Made by a program: the position numbers and the translations under genes. 64,000 nt of DNA, from the NCBI GenBank assembly GCA_932521035.1, contig OW051496.1:10354001-10418000 (forward strand). Direction: 5' to 3'. Position 1 is the first letter of the stretch. The number at the start of each line of letters is the position of its first letter. The DNA is from Oscheius dolichura (lineage: Eukaryota; Nematoda; Chromadorea; Rhabditida; Rhabditidae). Of this stretch, positions 43,401-56,334 are shown piece by piece. Below the pieces are notes generated by a model that was not told the origin of the DNA, ran no database searches, and saw only the letters and a program-made list of their open reading frames with translations.

Positions 43401-43714
43401 TTTTATACCAATTTTCGGAGTTTATAGAGTCGCGAGCAAGGAAAAAGCTAATCCTTACAGCTACGGGCAGCCTGACGAGGAATAATAACAGCCAGGATTA
43501 TACGCGAATCCAGGACAAGGCTCTCCTCCTGGATGGGTGCGAGGAGACGTCCTTCACCAAGACAGAAGCCAATTGTTTTGCCTCGCTGGAACGGGAAAAG
43601 CCTTCGAAATGGACGATGGACCGAATCGACAGGATCAGTATGGTCGCCTTTCCCTCCCTCTTTACTCTTTTCAATATCGTCTATTGGGGTTATTATTTAA
43701 GTTTTGCTGAGTGA
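40417..43714 (+). CDS. Cys-loop ligand-gated anion channel (LGC amine-type)
   Basis: Exons 40417-40521 (signal peptide [15 protein letters not shown]), 40835-40903, 41065-41127, 41381-41524, 41572-41715, 41757-41920, 42406-42580, 42625-42874, 42919-43004, 43047-43084, 43222-43384 and 43430-43714 fit in phase. The extracellular domain shows [32 protein letters not shown] and a Cys loop, [15 protein letters not shown] (13 residues between cysteines). M1 is [16 protein letters not shown]2 carries [20 protein letters not shown]; Pro-Ala-Arg at its start predicts anion selectivity. M3 is [20 protein letters not shown] and M4 [16 protein letters not shown]. The M2-M3 sequence resembles the nematode MOD-1/LGC-50/53/55 group of amine-gated chloride channels; the ligand cannot be read directly. 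An acidic exon-like stretch at 41213-41298 may be alternatively used. Confidence 0.88.
42220..42317. mobile_element. Family A element, copy 7
   Basis: Arms GCACCCGTAAAGTCTCGGCA and CTGCCGAGACGTTACGGGTG. Loop (CATTCAAAACTGTTACAAAA) matches the complement of the loop of copy 1. In an intron of the channel gene. Confidence 0.85.
43061..43224 (+). mobile_element. Family B element, copy 5, forming an intron
   Basis: Left end CTTCTTTTCCAAAATATGCT is read as exon (YFFSKICLR). The next bases, CG/GTAACA, provide the donor at 43085. The right end, ACCCTGATTTTTGAG, provides the acceptor at 43221. The exon before it, itself preceded by a 42-nt intron, and the exon after it join exactly in phase. Confidence 0.75.
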
Positions 43715-43738
43715 TCTTTGGCTGGGAGTCGCGCACCC

Positions 43739-43815
43739 GCACCCGTAAAATCTCGGCAGCGTGTGCCATTGGCTTGGAATGAACAGTTGGCGCAGCTGCC
43801 GAGATTTTACGGGTG
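43739..43815. mobile_element. Family A element, copy 8
   Basis: Arms GCACCCGTAAAATCTCGGCA and CTGCCGAGATTTTACGGGTG, perfectly complementary. It begins 25 nt after the channel stop codon. Confidence 0.88.
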
Positions 43816-43961
43816 TGGGCGCGCGGCTTTCCGTCAAAACGAAGAATTGTGTCCTTCTCCCTCCCTCCACCTTATTGCTCAAATACCAGATACAAATTTA
43901 TCATGTAAAAAAATTAATTAAATATGATTCATTACAGTATGATGTTTCCTGGGTTTTCTAG

Positions 43962-44144
43962 CCGCCAGCTGAAGAATACAATGGTCGACAAAGGCAGCGG
44001 ATGTTTATGTGCCTGGCCGGGGCCGACTTCTTCTTCTTTTCCGCGTCATTCGTCTTCTTTCTTGTCACACTTCTTTTCTATCATAACATGTTGATTAACG
44101 AGATGTCAAATCAATTACAGGAAAAAAATAGCTGTGACCTATAG
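43962..44144 (+). CDS. Orphan terminal exon with one membrane segment
   Basis: After GGTTTTCTAG the frame reads PPAEEYNGRQRQRMFMCL, then a strongly hydrophobic stretch (FFFFSASFVFFLVTLLFY) and a polar end finishing QEKNSCDL before TAG. Codon pattern looks real. It cannot be joined in this frame to the last exon of the channel gene; splicing from a GTGATC donor at 43711 would read it in a different, less convincing frame. It may be the last exon of an unrecognised small gene or of an alternative channel transcript. Confidence 0.4.
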   Translation, partial: PPAEEYNGRQRQRMFMCLAGADFFFFSASFVFFLVTLLFYHNMLINEMSNQLQEKNSCDL

Positions 44145-44984
44145 TCCGCGGGCAGTGGTGGTGACCGGAAGAGGATTATTCTTTGGTATCAAAATCATCT
44201 GGTTAGGGTTTGAGTGGGAAATTTTTATATTTTTGGGACTCATAAGAAGTAATTGTACCATTTTCTATGGTGTAAACCATTTTTTTGGAGGTTTTAGGCC
44301 TTTAAAATAAAAGCAAAAGAAAGTTAACGCCAGCAAAAGTCGAATCCAGCAATCAAGAAATAATTCAAAATGGCAGCTCGCGCGCCTACCTACTGCGTTA
44401 TGTTACCCAACTCATAATGCGAAATGATGAGAGAGAGAGAGAGAGAGAGATGACAGATAAATCCCTAATGAACTCTGGGCTTCTTCTGTCCTTGGCCGCT
44501 GCTTTTCCTCTAGTGTGTTAACCACACAGTGTTCTCTCTCTCTCTCTCTCTTCGTTCGTATATTAGCGTGTTCAATCTCCATAAAACTGACTGACTGGCC
44601 CGGTTGGCGGGTCTCCCACCGCATAAAGGCCACCGGCCCGATCTGTACAGTTCTATCGTTCCCCTCTCCTCCTCTTTCTACAATTTCCCAGGGGAAAGCC
44701 GGGGGTTCATGTAGATGACACACGGTCATCAATCTTGTGCAACTCCCGTTTTCGTTGTTCGATTTGACAGGCGCAATTTTGACTGGCGACTTTCTGGCGC
44801 CAACTTAGACGAGGAGGAGCCCGCCCATACCCGGGGTCAAGATGGTTTGTGGCAGGATGGCAGAGGTTTGACCCGGCGCCGTTCTCCTCATTTTCGCCTG
44901 TTTTTTCCCATTTCCATCGTATTTTTTAGTCAAAATATCCCAATTTTCAGTCTTTTCCCTTTCAAAAAAGCAGTAAGAGGTAGA
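44145..44984. other. Intergenic with paired GA and CT tracts
   Basis: A (GA)n tract at 44428-44450 and a (CT)n tract at 44533-44552 face each other and could form a hairpin. The rest holds no convincing gene. Confidence 0.45.
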
Positions 44985-45575
44985 ATGCAGCATCTCCAGA
45001 AATTGGTCCTTCTTCTTCTCGTCATAGTCCTTCAATTGGTAGCGTCTTTCCCCTTCCCCGTTGATATGACGCCACAGACATTTCAAGGCACCATCCAAGG
45101 TAAGTATTTCAATCATTAGAATAAAAGAAACGAGGCCTGAAGGTGGGCAAACTCTCATTTTTGAAAAACAGAACGAAATGCCCTTTTCGTGAACTTTAAA
45201 GTGGCCGCGCGCCCGCACCCGTAAGATCTCGGCAACAGAAATCATAGAAAAGCGCGCCACCTGTGAAAAGACGGTTTTGCTGCCGAGATCTTACGGGTGC
45301 GGCTGCAAAGCCGCCTAGCCATTTGTTGCTCTAAAATCCTGTTTCCTTCATTTTTACTTCAAATTTTCACCATTCTTTTTTTTCTAAAACATCACCAGAA
45401 ACAAATTAGCATTTATTTCAAGCGAAATTTACAGTATTTTTATGTTTTAGGCAGCCCTGTGATAGCAGTAATCCATGGCTCGTCCGACGTCCAAAAGGAC
45501 GACGTCCGAGAAAAGGATTCCGAAGATGATCCGCTCGAGAAATTTGGACCAGTAGTTGGTGACCGTACTGACTAA
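44985..45575 (+). CDS. Small secreted protein or peptide precursor
   Basis: Exons 44985-45099 and 45451-45575 join in phase to give about 79 residues. The N-terminus is a signal peptide (MQHLQKLVLLLLVIVLQLVA) followed by SFPFPVDMTPQTFQG. Exon 2 gives a hydrophobic SPVIAVIHG and then an acidic tail (SSDVQKDDVREKDSEDDP) ending FGPVVGDRTD. There are no cysteines and no obvious amidation sites. I do not recognise the family. The 351-bp intron is long for this window because it holds family A copy 9. Confidence 0.6.
45215..45300. mobile_element. Family A element, copy 9
   Basis: Arms GCACCCGTAAGATCTCGGCA and CTGCCGAGATCTTACGGGTG, carrying the matched pair AAGATCTC/GAGATCTT. In the intron of the small secreted protein gene. 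Confidence 0.88.
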
Positions 45576-46024
45576 TATTATTTTCTTTTCCCTGTTTTTT
45601 TTTATTGTACATATTTTTTCCCTGAGAAAAGTAAATAATTTCCCCCGCTCCCGGAAGGAATCATCTTTTTCTTCCTTCCCCGGCCGTCAACGGTGACAGT
45701 GCGATTAATGGTGACAAGTTGTGATTGAGTGGCTTGATAATGTCGCATGGAAATAGAAACGACCACCCCCGTTCTGGCAGAGCGACACGCGCGTTCTTTA
45801 CTGATTTCTTTGGGCTGAAAATAGTGGCCATTTTTTTCTGACCAGGAAAAACTATACAACTTTGGAATGAAAATATCAAAACTGCAGAAAAATAGGAGAA
45901 TTTCCAATTTGTACCGAATTTCGTCCAGCGCGGCCGTCAAAATTACGCGCACTAAACAGTACATTTAAATTATGCGAATTTTCGAAAATTTTCTACTACT
46001 CTATTTTCCAGTTCGTTTCTTTCA

Positions 46025-46731
46025 TTAAAATCTTACAAAACCTTTCAGATAAATAAAAGTCAATAGGGCAAAGACGAAGATCGTCGAAAGGAAGAGAATC
46101 GTAAAAATGCAGGTTGCCTCGAAGGAGTCCAACAACGAGACAGAGTGGTAGGGGACGAGTTGAGGATGAGGTGGCGGCTGGTTATAGTTATACCAGTGGG
46201 AGCGGGCAGCTAAAATCTCTGCCCATATCTCCTCCCGGCTCAGCTCCCCAGGATGGCCGAAGAGACGAGTCGCCAGCGGAGAAGGAATATCTGTGGAAGC
46301 TTATTCAATTCCAGGAAAAGCTCTACCTATAGAAATGGCTGCCTTTGGGAGGCGAGGCTCTTCTTCTATGTGGTGACGGCCAATAACATAAGAATACTCT
46401 GTAGGAGCTCTTAACTGGCTGCTTTCTGCCTCTTCCTTTGATAAATAAAGATACCTGGATTCATCATATCGTATGGCATTCCTCAGCCATTCCTCTCTCA
46501 AAGCTACCGGGTCAAATTCACACCGGGAGACGGGTCTTCTCGACCGATGTGAACTGATCTTTGATCTAGCTGATCCCGGATGAGAGACTACTGATCTTGG
46601 TGTTCCATAAGCAGTGGAACATACCGAGGCTCCGGGATTAATGATCTAAAGAGAAGTAAGAGAAAATATATATATACAAAAGTTGAACTAACTTGAACTG
46701 TCGGCGGTGGTGGTCGCGGAGGAAGGTTCAT
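46025..46731 (-). CDS. Single-pass membrane protein, unrecognised
   Basis: Exons 46731-46693, 46645-46327 and 46290-46025 join in phase; the second intron is only 36 nt. The product begins MNLPPRPPPPTVQ, passes through a Ser/Arg-rich stretch (SRSKISSHRSRRPVSR region), then EEWLRNAIRYDESRYLYL and HPGELSREEIWAEILAAR. It ends with one hydrophobic segment (CIFTILFLSTIFVFALLTFI) followed by YLKGFVRF. Proline-rich N-terminus with a C-terminal anchor suggests a tail-anchored or type III-like protein. An earlier ATG in another frame (MSCALLFDP) does not join in phase, which decided the start. No family recognised. Confidence 0.65.
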
Positions 46732-46909
46732 TCACTTGGATGGGGTCAAAAAGTAGGGCGCACGACATGGCCCCGGACTAAGCCGAAGATTGCTCCGCCG
46801 GTGGATTTATCCCCTGTATTATTCAGAGGGGACAGAATAGCAGTATATATGCATATGAAGTTTAGTTAAAAACATAACAATATTAACAATCAATAATAAT
46901 AACAAAAAA

Positions 46910-49147
46910 TTAACGAGAAAGTGTAACTACCCATTCGAAGTGTTTTGTTTGAGGGAACATGTCGACTGGCTGGATTGTTTCTATTGAAAAAGCCTTTCCA
47001 CTGAACTTCTTGGACTCTGGGCGACAAAGATCTACTAGATTCTTCATGGCAGCTGCAGGGTCACAAGAAACAAATACAAGTTTAGTCATCTTTGACATCT
47101 AAAAGCTGTTTAATACAATTTCAATTCAATTACTTACATCTCTGCATCCTAATATGACTTTTTCATGCATTCCGGCTCGCGGAGGATCCAATACTCCGAC
47201 TACTTCACTACTTTCCAGAGAAACTCCGGATGGAAGATAATATTTTAATGATCGAAATACATCTTCAGCTTTTCCAGCAATATATCTGGAATAGTTTGAT
47301 CAGGCTACGAAATAAACAAAACTGACTTGATATTTCGAATGCCATTATCTTTCGCATTTTGTTTAGCATCTTCTATTGCTGAAGCTATCATCTCTACACC
47401 AATACAACAAATATTTCCAGAATTAAATTTCTTTATCAAGCATTGCCCAATTGTACCAGTACCACAACATATATCTAGCAATACTTTTGCTGGTTTCTCC
47501 TGAATGAATAAAATTATACAATAAAAACAACACCTACCTCTTCTTTCATTGGGTTATCATCTTCCAATTTAATTTTCTTCGTCTCCGGTTCTTGATCAGA
47601 CTGATCTTCAGAAGCGGAAGGTATTGTTACCTCACTGAAACCGCAAGCTTCACCTAAACTTTTTTTTGTATCACGAAATAAAATAAAACAAACCAATGGT
47701 TGTATATAAAACAGATGCAGCCTGACTGTTAGTTTGGAAAAAGGCTGAGGGTGATACTCGGAAACGGCAATCCAGGACTGTTTCGTAAATATAAGGCACA
47801 CCTTTAAAATTCGGCTGAAAAAGGCCCGTACAATGAAAAAAATACCTGTAACATGCTCATATTGAACAGGATCACTACTGTTCGATTGAGTTTGCCAATA
47901 AATCGAGGTAATTCTTACTTTTTTCTCATCAAATACAGACTCATCCATAAAGCTAAAAAAAATAAATGTAAAATAAATGCAAAACTGTAAACTAACTGTT
48001 TCACAAGGCTTTCTCTCACAGATTTCTCTTGTTCCTCATCGGCGAATGGTGCAGCTGTAACGATCAGCATAACATCCCCGGTAAATTCTCTAACTGTCAG
48101 CATTTTCCACATGCCAGTGCGAGTATATTCATCAAAAGTTGGAAGACCTACAATATTTACAAATAAATATACCAAGAACGCCTACCAGAATCGATTATAA
48201 ATTTCTCAAATTCTTTAACGATGCTTTTACAATGATCTGTTATATTATCAACGTCATCTACCGGTATCACATAATGCTGGTTTTTAGAAAAACGGCCACC
48301 GACGAAGCCAACTATAGTCTGAAACAATATCGCTAGATACATCAGTTGATAAACAGCCTTACCTCGCCTGTAAGCGCTTTCCCTACAGTAAACTCGCATT
48401 TATTTCTGTAATGACGGATTTTTGGTGAAGGTTTGATCTAAAAGACAAGTAATATAGAGTATATTCGCACATAATACCGTTTTCAATAAAATGGAACCTT
48501 TAGTTGTGGTAATATTGGCTCGTCTCATCTGTTCCGTCAACCGCTGAAGCAATCTAAATGAACAGAAGAATAAAACATGGGTTGTTGGTTCTCACTTTCC
48601 GCATTCTTTATCTTTCAATCGTAGTTGTTCGTCATAAGGAACATCAGCATAAGGAGTAACACTCTCTCTAGCTGTTTTAGGGGTAACAGCAGCTTCTTCA
48701 TTATTCTCCTGCAGAAAGATTTTAGAACATTTTCAAAAAATATGGTACTTCATTGTGCCGTGCTGGTTGAAACTTTCGTGGTTCTGGCTGGGCTAGCTTC
48801 GCTGACAATATATTTTTCTTTATTTCTAATCCGTTCAGTATCTACATTTTAAAAATATCATATAGAAATTACATGAAACCAATTACCTTTAGCGACGCTT
48901 GAGCATCTTCCGGTGTTTCAAACGATATATATGCATCTTGTGCCATCTGACGCACTTTTTTGGTTTTAATTGCTCCTAAACTTCTACAAAACAAAAATGA
49001 TATGAATATAAAGATGACTTGCTTTTCTAAGACCTTTTTAAATTGTTTGAAGCCTAAATGATATGGTAAATTTTGAATGTGTATTCGATTGAGATCAACT
49101 GCTCCATTTTCTGTTGGTAATTCTTCCATTGGTGTTTCATCTATCAT
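46910..49147 (-). CDS. tRNA (uracil-5)-methyltransferase, TRMT2A-like
   Basis: Many small exons. The N-terminus has an RRM-type domain (RIHIQNLPYHLGFKQFKK, KTKKVRQMAQDAYISF). It is followed by a linker (PYADVPYDEQLRLKDKECGK) and the catalytic half: IRHYRNKCEFTVG, GFVGGRFSKN, LLDICCGTGTIGQC (SAM-binding), VVGVLDPPRAGMHEKV and FVSCDPAAAMKNLVDLC. The cysteine of SCDPAA is the expected nucleophile. It ends DMFPQTKHFEWVVTLSR. The enzyme methylates U54 (T-loop) in cytosolic tRNA and, in animals, some mRNA. The first intron appears to use a GC donor (AA/GCAAGT). The ATG lies right after an AG acceptor, so trans-splicing or a further 5' exon (49357-49214 frame) is possible. Confidence 0.88.
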
Positions 49148-49457
49148 CTAAAATCAATAAACCAAAGATTAGCAGTCGAATGTAATATTCCAGACAGAGA
49201 GAACGAAGTATATCTGTGTAAATTTAGACGAACGAAATCCAGCCCTAGCGAAGTTTGCTGTGGGGCGCACTACTAGTGTATCACTGGCAAGAACACGAGG
49301 TGGATTGGCTTGAAATGTAAGAAGTAGACAGCACTTATTGCCAAGAAATATTGAAGTAAACATTTTAGAAACAAGAAATTTATTCACAATTACAAGTAAC
49401 AAATGTTTTGAACTATTAAATTTTCACAAAGAAATTCACAAACTGTATCAAAAATGA

Positions 49458-50859
49458 TTACTGGGCGTGTCTTTTTATGGGAGAGCCAATGGGTCCAGGA
49501 CAATTCGACGGTTTCGCATCATCTGGCTTATACGGCTGGCTGTTGGAAGACATATCAAATGAAGCAATGAGTTCGGTGAGACGACGTTCAGCAAAAGAGT
49601 ACTAAAATCATATTTACAAGAACTGTATAAGATCATACCAAGGGCATCTCTCCACCACCCAGTATAAGCGAATTGCTTCTTCCTCGATTAAAACTGGTTG
49701 TCTGTAATTCATTATATGCATAAGCGTGAAAAAAGGCCAACTCCGTGAGATTGCCCTCCAGTTTGAAGATTAGAAGACATATTAGAACGGCTAGACATCT
49801 CATTAGAAGCATAATCGGTAAACTCAGCTTCTGCTGTGCTCATCTACAATTGTCAGAAAAGAATTAGGAAAAACGCTAACTGTGTGACTATCTGAAGCTG
49901 TAACAGCCATGTTTTTATCATTATCAAGAGATTTATCAGACGACGAGAAGTGAGAGTGAGCTCCTTCACTTGGATGTGGGGATAGAGGTTCGTCCATGTT
50001 AAACATGGTTCTAATCTTAAATGTCGTTTTTATAGCAGCTCATGTTCTTCTAACTGAGAGAGATTCGTACTCTGATGGACGCCCAGTTGACTTCATGGGA
50101 GATCCAGTAAAACCAAGTGGAGCATTAGAAGGTATATTTTGCATTGCCGAATTCATATTTGAAGAATGCATACTAGCTGAAAAATACATAGAAATAAGTA
50201 GAAGGAACAAAAACGTACTACCATATAAAGAAGGAGTAAGCGAAGCCATCGCCATTTGCTTGATTCTAGCTAGAAGCTGGAGAAACTGTAACAAGTAATT
50301 AACAATGATACAGTAAATAATTTACCATCTCCATGTCACTCAAGCCGGCAAAGCCGAACCCATAGTTTTCCGAATTTTTATCAAATTTGTTGCAAACAAA
50401 TTGAAGAAACTTTTTCGATGGCGTAAAAACATTGAAGTTTGAAGAAAGTGGAACGTTGTCGACTACCAGCTGTAAAATACATCAATATTATTATAGTCAC
50501 TGCGTGCCTTATGAGTATATACTGCAAGCATTTTTGTCATTCCTTCTAAATTATCTCGAATGAGATGAACAAGTACAGGTTCGCCAGTGAGATCGACCCA
50601 TTTTCCATCCTCTAGTTTGAAAACATGAGCTTCACATGAACCAAGAAGATTTAGTCTAAATCTAATTATAAATATGAGGTAGAAAATCAACATCAAAAAA
50701 ATAAGCATGCATCACATGTATAAAAAAAGTATAGACATATTTATAAATCTAAAAACTCTTGCCTAAAACATACCTGTCTGATTTCAAGACGTCGTTGATT
50801 TCATTTCGAACAACGGCTGCTTTTAGTGATGTATCAGCCATTATGCTAGCGGCAGACAT
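49458..50859 (-). CDS. EVH1/WH1-like domain protein
   Basis: The start is MSAASIMADTSLKAAVVR, or six codons later at the second ATG. The N-terminal part has CEAHVFKLEDGKWVDLTG, LVHLIRDNLEGMTKMLAVY, NFNVFTPSKKFLQFVC and ENYGFGFAGLSDMEM. This order (hydrophobic core, variable loop, then a Phe/Gly-rich YGFGFA end) recalls EVH1 domains of the Homer/Ena type, which bind proline-rich partners in signalling scaffolds. The rest is low-complexity Ser/His/Asn-rich sequence (HPSEGAHSHFSSSDKSLD) and a conserved-looking end: SFAERRLTELIASFDMSS, ending PIGSPIKRHAQ. There are several small introns. The domain call is by eye and moderate. Confidence 0.55.
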
Positions 50860-51124
50860 AGGCGACTATTGACCAGGAGAAGAGCAACGAAAACGGAACT
50901 GTGAACTGAGCTCACTGAATGAATTTCGCTAGGGGACGCTAAGTTGCGCGCCCGTTCAAACAACAATTAAAAAGCAACCCAATTGGGAGAGAAAGAACTA
51001 CTCGTATCAGATCGTTTTTTGCTTATTATAATTTTTTTTTAAATCCTGTCAAAACTCACTAATTCCAATAGCTAAAAAAAATAATTGATTATTGCTTCTC
51101 GTCTTTTGTGGAAAGCGGTTGGAA

Positions 51125-52487
51125 ATGTCATCAAGCCATACCTCGTCAACAGCGAAGAGTCGCAGCACCTCGGCGACGGGCCACCATTCGACTCATCAGT
51201 CGGTCATATCCCAAACTGTCAGCCATCTTCGCCTCCTTATAATATAATTCTCATGTTCAGGCGCCGCCTACCCCGTCCAAGATGAAAGTCTTCTTCCACA
51301 AGGTGAAGAAAGCCCTGAAGGTGGACGAGGAGAAGGCTCTCCCGCCGCGTCTCCAGCACCGCTACCACAAGTTGAAGAAATACGAGGCGAAGCTGCGCAA
51401 GGTCTACGAATCCATCAGGGTTCTGTTGATCCGGGACCCGGCCGAAGTCAAACGGGCCAGGGAGAAGACGACCAAGGGACCGTTCGAGCCGGGCGAGGAC
51501 AGCGGCATCTACCAGAATCTCTACCGACCCCTGCGCAAGCACAAGACACTGTTTTCTCAATATAAGGTCAGTTTTACCCGTTATGGCCTTAAAAAATGCA
51601 GAATTTTTTGCTGATTATTATGCTCTGACAATATTTGAAAAAACAATATCAAAATAATGAGAAAAATGGACTCAAAGCGCATGGATATCATTTTGCCGGG
51701 ATTTTTTGAATTTTTGAAAATTGCGCCATATCTGCCGGCTTTTTAAAATTTTTGTGGGATTTCTACAGTAAACAACCGGCTGGGCTATAGTCTGTCAAGA
51801 AAAAAGATGACATTCAATGTCGAACGATTTAGCCGCGAGCCGAACTTACTGGCCTTTTTTTCTTCTTGGCCGCTCGAAAATTATCTGTCAGTGCGCTCCA
51901 CCACTAAAATTTGTTCTTGGCGAGTTAGACATTGAATGTCGTCTTTTTTCTTGACAGACTATACTGTAAAACAACGAAACATTCAGAACTTTGATCCTAT
52001 TTTCCGGATGGTTTGGGATTTGGGCAAATTGGAGTGTGAGCATCAAAAGGCGACGGAGACAATCTTCGCCGGGGTGACTCGCTTCCTCGAGGAAGATTGC
52101 GACGTGTTGGAGGACAAGATGAAGACGGTCTACGAGGCGAAGGAGGTCCTGGAATTTCGAAAGAGCCAAGTGAGAAGCGGCGCCTCGACGGCGGAGCGGG
52201 AGATGAACAGGCGCCTCTACGACGAGGCCGAGACCAACTTTGCCAGCCAATGCAACGAGGCGAAGAAGCAGATCAAGGAGATGCTGCGAGGGAGGAAGGA
52301 GCACGGCAAGGCGGTGGCCAAGTGGATTGTGGCCCGGGCCGAGTGGCATAAGAAGATGGAGCAGAGGATGGCACAGGCCGGCATTGCCAAGCAGCCGTGG
52401 CGCAAGCCGGAGAAGAAGTCGTCCGAGCAGAAGAAGAGCGCCGACGAGAAGCAGAGCAAGCACCGCAAGAAGAAGGCACGCAAATGA
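51125..52487 (+). CDS. BAR-domain-like protein
   Basis: Exons 51125-51202, 51261-51566 and 51987-52487 join in phase (about 294 residues). A Ser/Thr/His-rich N-terminus leads to MKVFFHKVKKALKVDEEK, then long amphipathic helices: RYHKLKKYEAKLRKVYESIR, GEDSGIYQNLYRPLRKHKTL, MVWDLGKLECEHQKATETIF, EREMNRRLYDEAETNFASQC. It ends with a very basic tail (QPWRKPEKKSSEQKK, then KHRKKKARK). Helix pattern and the early SKMKVFFHKVKKAL match BAR-type membrane-curving proteins (endophilin/amphiphysin-like fold). There is no SH3 domain. The 420-bp intron carries a family E element. AATATTTTC and TATTTA tracts follow the stop. Confidence 0.65.
51786..51963. mobile_element. Family E inverted-repeat element (MITE-like)
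   Basis: 178 bp with nearly perfect terminal inverted repeats of about 35 bp starting TATAGTCTGTCAAGAAAAAA and including GACATTCAATGTC. Ends in TA on both sides, as expected for a Tc1/mariner-type target. It lies in an intron of the BAR-like gene and is the only copy in the window. Confidence 0.92.
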
Positions 52488-53071
52488 AAATTCATAATGA
52501 ATATTTTCTGTTGATTCCTTGTTATTTATTTTCCCACTCTGTGTAGTATATTTTAACACTGGAACTCTACTGGCCGGATATGGGGGGCCGAGACCAAAGA
52601 CTAGAGTCTGAGAAGAGTGAGCCGTTTTAAAATTGTTCAACTATTAGTTGACTTTAGAAATTGGTAAAATAAGGTCCAATTTGAAGAAATATGAAGAGAT
52701 CTCGGGCCGAAGACCGTATTCCATTTGACGTCGCCTGCCGAACTATGAACCATCCTCCTCTTCCTGGCCTGCCTGCTCTGCCCTTCTTTGGCCAATTACC
52801 GTCCGACGGGTAAAGGAAAAGAATGAAATGGACTCTTTGAAAAGAATGAAGAACGTTCAAGGTTGCTCCGCCCAGAAGACCGCCCTCGGCATGACCGTCT
52901 CTGCTCGAAATTGGCGTCTTTCTAGGTACAAAACTAACAAAAGGAACAAATATTTATCAACCCGTAAAGAGTAAAATAAAGAAGAAGAAAACAGGGAGAG
53001 AGATAACCCGTATTAGACCCTTCTACGGTACCACAAGTCTCAGTCAGCCAATCCAACCCAGCAGCGGCAGA
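52488..53071. other. Convergent intergenic region
   Basis: Separates the 3' ends of the BAR-like and carboxylesterase genes. No gene seen. Confidence 0.4.

Positions 53072-56334
<3,263 letters not shown>

Noticed and set aside
44428-44552. GA and CT tracts as a CRISPR-like or structured RNA
   Set aside because: Simple microsatellites facing each other; no other structure and a eukaryotic context.
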